A DNA stretch of 64,000 nt from Hyphomicrobiales bacterium. GTDB lineage: Bacteria > Pseudomonadota > Alphaproteobacteria > Rhizobiales > Rhizobiaceae. How positions within the stretch are numbered: position 1 is the first letter of the stretch; each line of letters starts with the position of its first letter. Below the pieces are notes generated by a model. It did no database searches and had not been told where the DNA came from. It was given only the letters and a program-made list of their open reading frames with translations. The position numbers and the translations under genes are program-made. The stretch covers positions 558,001 to 622,000 of the forward strand of contig UBZT01000009.1 of assembly GCA_900470155.1 (NCBI GenBank). Reading direction: 5' to 3'. Positions 62,043-64,000 of the stretch are shown in pieces.

Positions 62043-64000
62043 TCACGCGGCTTTCACCTTGGCCCGTTTCGCCAGCTTCTCCACCACGTTCTCGATCATC
62101 CGCATGCCGGCATCCTGGCCGAGCGTCATGATCGATTCCGGATGGAACTGCACGGCAGCCACCGGCTCCTTGGTGTGTTCGATGCCCATGATCGTGCCGT
62201 CTTCGCTTTCGGCCGTGATCATGAACTCCCGCGGCAGCGTCGCCGGATCGGCAAAGATCGAATGATAGCGACCAACGGTCACTTCCTTGGCAAGACCGGA
62301 AAACACCAGGCCTGGCTCGAGGATGCGGATGCGTGACGGCTTGCCGTGCATCGGAACCGCCAGCTGGCGCAATTCCCCGCCATACGCTTCGGCCAAAGCC
62401 TGCAGGCCGAGGCAGACGCCGAAGATCGGCAATTGCCGAGCCCGCGCCTTCTTGATCGTCGCCTTGCAGTCGAAATCCTTCGGGCTTCCCGGTCCCGGCG
62501 ACAAGACGACCAGATCAGGATTGAGCCTGTCGAACACCTCGTCGGCCACCGGCGAACGCACGGTGTTCACCGTTGCCCCCGTCTGGCGGAAATAATTCGC
62601 AAGTGTATGCACGAAGGAATCTTCGTGATCGACGAGCAGGATATTGACCCCTTGCCCGACAGCGGCCACGCCGCGCTTATTCTTGCCGTCATTGCCGGTC
62701 TTGGCGTCACGAATGGCTGCGATCATGGCGGATGCCTTCAGTTCGGTTTCGGCCTCTTCCTCTTCCGGGATGCTGTCATTCAAGAGCGTCGCCCCGGCCC
62801 GCACTTCGGCGATGCCGTCCTTGATGCGAACGGTGCGCAGCGTCAGTCCGGTATTCATGTCGCCATTGAAACCGACCATGCCGATTGCGCCACCATACCA
62901 GGCGCGCGGGCTCTTTTCATGCGCCTCGATGAACCGCATCGCCCAGAGCTTCGGTGCACCGGTCACTGTCACCGCCCAGGCGTGGGAGAGGAAGCCGTCG
63001 AAGGCGTCCATGTCGTCGCGCAGGCGCCCCTCGATATGGTCGACAGTGTGGATCAGGCGCGAATACATCTCGATCTGGCGACGGCCGATGACCTTGACCG
63101 AACCCGGCTCGCAGACGCGAGACTTGTCGTTGCGGTCGACGTCCGAGCACATCGTAAGCTCGCTCTCGTCCTTCTTCGAGTTGAGCAGCTTGAGGATCTG
63201 CTCCGAATCGGCGATCGGATCGTCGCCGCGCTTGATCGTGCCCGAGATCGGGCAGGTCTCGATGCGCCGGCCATTGACCCGCACGAACATTTCCGGCGAG
63301 GCGCCGACCAGATATTCCTGGTTGCCGAGATTGATGAAAAAGGAATAGGGCGACGGATTGATTTCCTTCAGCCGCTTGGAGATCTGCGACGGCTTCGAAT
63401 CGCAGCGTTCCATGAATTTCTGTCCCGGCACGACCTCGAAAAGGTCGCCGCGACGGAAGCTTTCCTTAGCCTTGGTGACCAGTTCGGCATATTCGCCCGG
63501 ACGATGGTCGCCACGCGGCGGAATGGTGTCGGTGTGCTGGAACGGCTCCGGCGCAATCTCTTCCGACTTGCCCTCCGTCGTCACATCGCCCTTGGTGAAA
63601 TCGTAGCGATCGATCCACGCCTTAGCAGAATAGTGGTCGACGACCAGGATTTCATCCGGCAGGAACAGCACCATGTCGCGCTGGTCTTGCGGGCGGATCA
63701 GCTTCAGGTCGATGGCGTCGAACTGGAAGGCGAGATCGTAGCCGAAAGCGCCGAAAAGGCCGATGGCGGCATCTTCCTCGGAATGGAAGAGATCGGTGAT
63801 CGCTCTGAGAACGGTGAAGACCGTCGGGATCTTCGAACGCTCTTCCTCGGTGAACACGCGGTCCGGTACCCTGACCTCAAGGTCGAGGCGGCGATCCGTG
63901 CGGGCGCCGAGATCGAGATCCGAGACCGTTGCCAGCTTGTCGGCGATCAGCGACAGAAGTGCCTCGCCGCGGCCATTATAGGCCTCGATCCAGACCTTGC
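62043..64000 (-). CDS. trpE: Anthranilate synthase, fused TrpE-TrpG (5' end outside window)
   Basis: About 651 residues of a fused TrpE(G) are present. The component I half has the chorismate-site blocks [31 protein letters not shown] and [15 protein letters not shown]. The C-terminal glutamine amidotransferase has Cys in [12 protein letters not shown] and His in VQFHPES. It makes anthranilate from chorismate and glutamine, the first step of tryptophan synthesis. The fusion is typical of rhizobia, where the gene is about 729 codons long; start and leader lie beyond position 64000. Confidence 0.96.
   Translation of the reverse strand, partial: KVWIEAYNGRGEALLSLIADKLATVSDLDLGARTDRRLDLEVRVPDRVFTEEERSKIPTVFTVLRAITDLFHSEEDAAIGLFGAFGYDLAFQFDAIDLKLIRPQDQRDMVLFLPDEILVVDHYSAKAWIDRYDFTKGDVTTEGKSEEIAPEPFQHTDTIPPRGDHRPGEYAELVTKAKESFRRGDLFEVVPGQKFMERCDSKPSQISKRLKEINPSPYSFFINLGNQEYLVGASPEMFVRVNGRRIETCPISGTIKRGDDPIADSEQILKLLNSKKDESELTMCSDVDRNDKSRVCEPGSVKVIGRRQIEMYSRLIHTVDHIEGRLRDDMDAFDGFLSHAWAVTVTGAPKLWAMRFIEAHEKSPRAWYGGAIGMVGFNGDMNTGLTLRTVRIKDGIAEVRAGATLLNDSIPEEEEAETELKASAMIAAIRDAKTGNDGKNKRGVAAVGQGVNILLVDHEDSFVHTLANYFRQTGATVNTVRSPVADEVFDRLNPDLVVLSPGPGSPKDFDCKATIKKARARQLPIFGVCLGLQALAEAYGGELRQLAVPMHGKPSRIRILEPGLVFSGLAKEVTVGRYHSIFADPATLPREFMITAESEDGTIMGIEHTKEPVAAVQFHPESIMTLGQDAGMRMIENVVEKLAKRAKVKAA

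Noticed and set aside
1..64000. tRNA, rRNA, prophage or biosynthetic gene cluster
   Set aside because: None was recognised on either strand; the gene content is largely housekeeping, signalling and transport. A tRNAscan or Infernal run would be needed to exclude small RNAs.

Overview
The window looks like a chromosomal segment of a Rhizobiaceae alphaproteobacterium (Rhizobium/Agrobacterium-like). Evidence from the sequence: GC-rich codon use, a fused anthranilate synthase TrpE(G), unfused petA-petB-petC, a stand-alone ClpS away from clpA, an orphan rhizobial-type flagellin, and c-di-GMP and chemotaxis genes scattered among housekeeping genes. Nearly all of it is coding. No tRNA, rRNA, CRISPR array, complete insertion sequence or prophage was seen.

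Layout. 1-9.1 kb: end of rplY, a membrane GGDEF-EAL protein with a periplasmic binding protein, pth, aqpZ, clpS, ychF, a fully overlapping MaoC-MaoC-glutathione peroxidase operon, and apt. 9.2-12.0 kb: the cytochrome bc1 operon petABC. 12.3-20.4 kb: an exonuclease/endonuclease/phosphatase-fold protein, two paralogous ABC exporters, and between them a chemoreceptor and a pair of overlapping half-size DMT transporters. 20.8-26.1 kb: trmL, an alpha/beta-hydrolase-like protein with a low-complexity tail, an orphan flagellin, hemF and small proteins. 26.2-35.7 kb: two divergent blocks. One is DUF1285-Nudix-CCA transferase, the other is MoxR-DUF58-DUF4159-large membrane protein. 35.7-42.5 kb: GNATs, a GT8 glycosyltransferase, glutathionyl-hydroquinone reductase, Nudix, metallophosphoesterase, and leuA with a candidate attenuation leader.

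42.5-49.6 kb: brnTA toxin-antitoxin, BenE transporter, ClpP-like protease, tandem HD/HD-GYP protein, Lrp-type regulator with a divergent saccharopine dehydrogenase-family gene, then a small plastic zone with palindromes, a truncated antidote-gene remnant and an AT-richer lipoprotein. 49.7-64 kb: a large FAD/GcvT oxidoreductase, a cytosolic double-PAS chemoreceptor, SelO, a lipoprotein, a GreA-like factor, a MYG1-family protein, a secreted pentapeptide protein, HupE/UreJ, CDF-queF, and trpE(G) running off the window end.

The most distinctive observation is upstream of leuA. A 42-codon leader peptide with four consecutive Leu codons appears to start at the predicted transcription start, so it would be leaderless, and it is followed by mutually exclusive inverted repeats. 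No obviously new multi-gene defence or biosynthetic system was recognised. The less-explained loci are the hydrolase with the Pro/Ala tail, the overlapping MaoC-MaoC-peroxidase trio, the BenE-coupled small membrane protein, and the remnant zone at 48.6-49.5 kb. All functional names come from motif and family recognition by eye; no database search was run.
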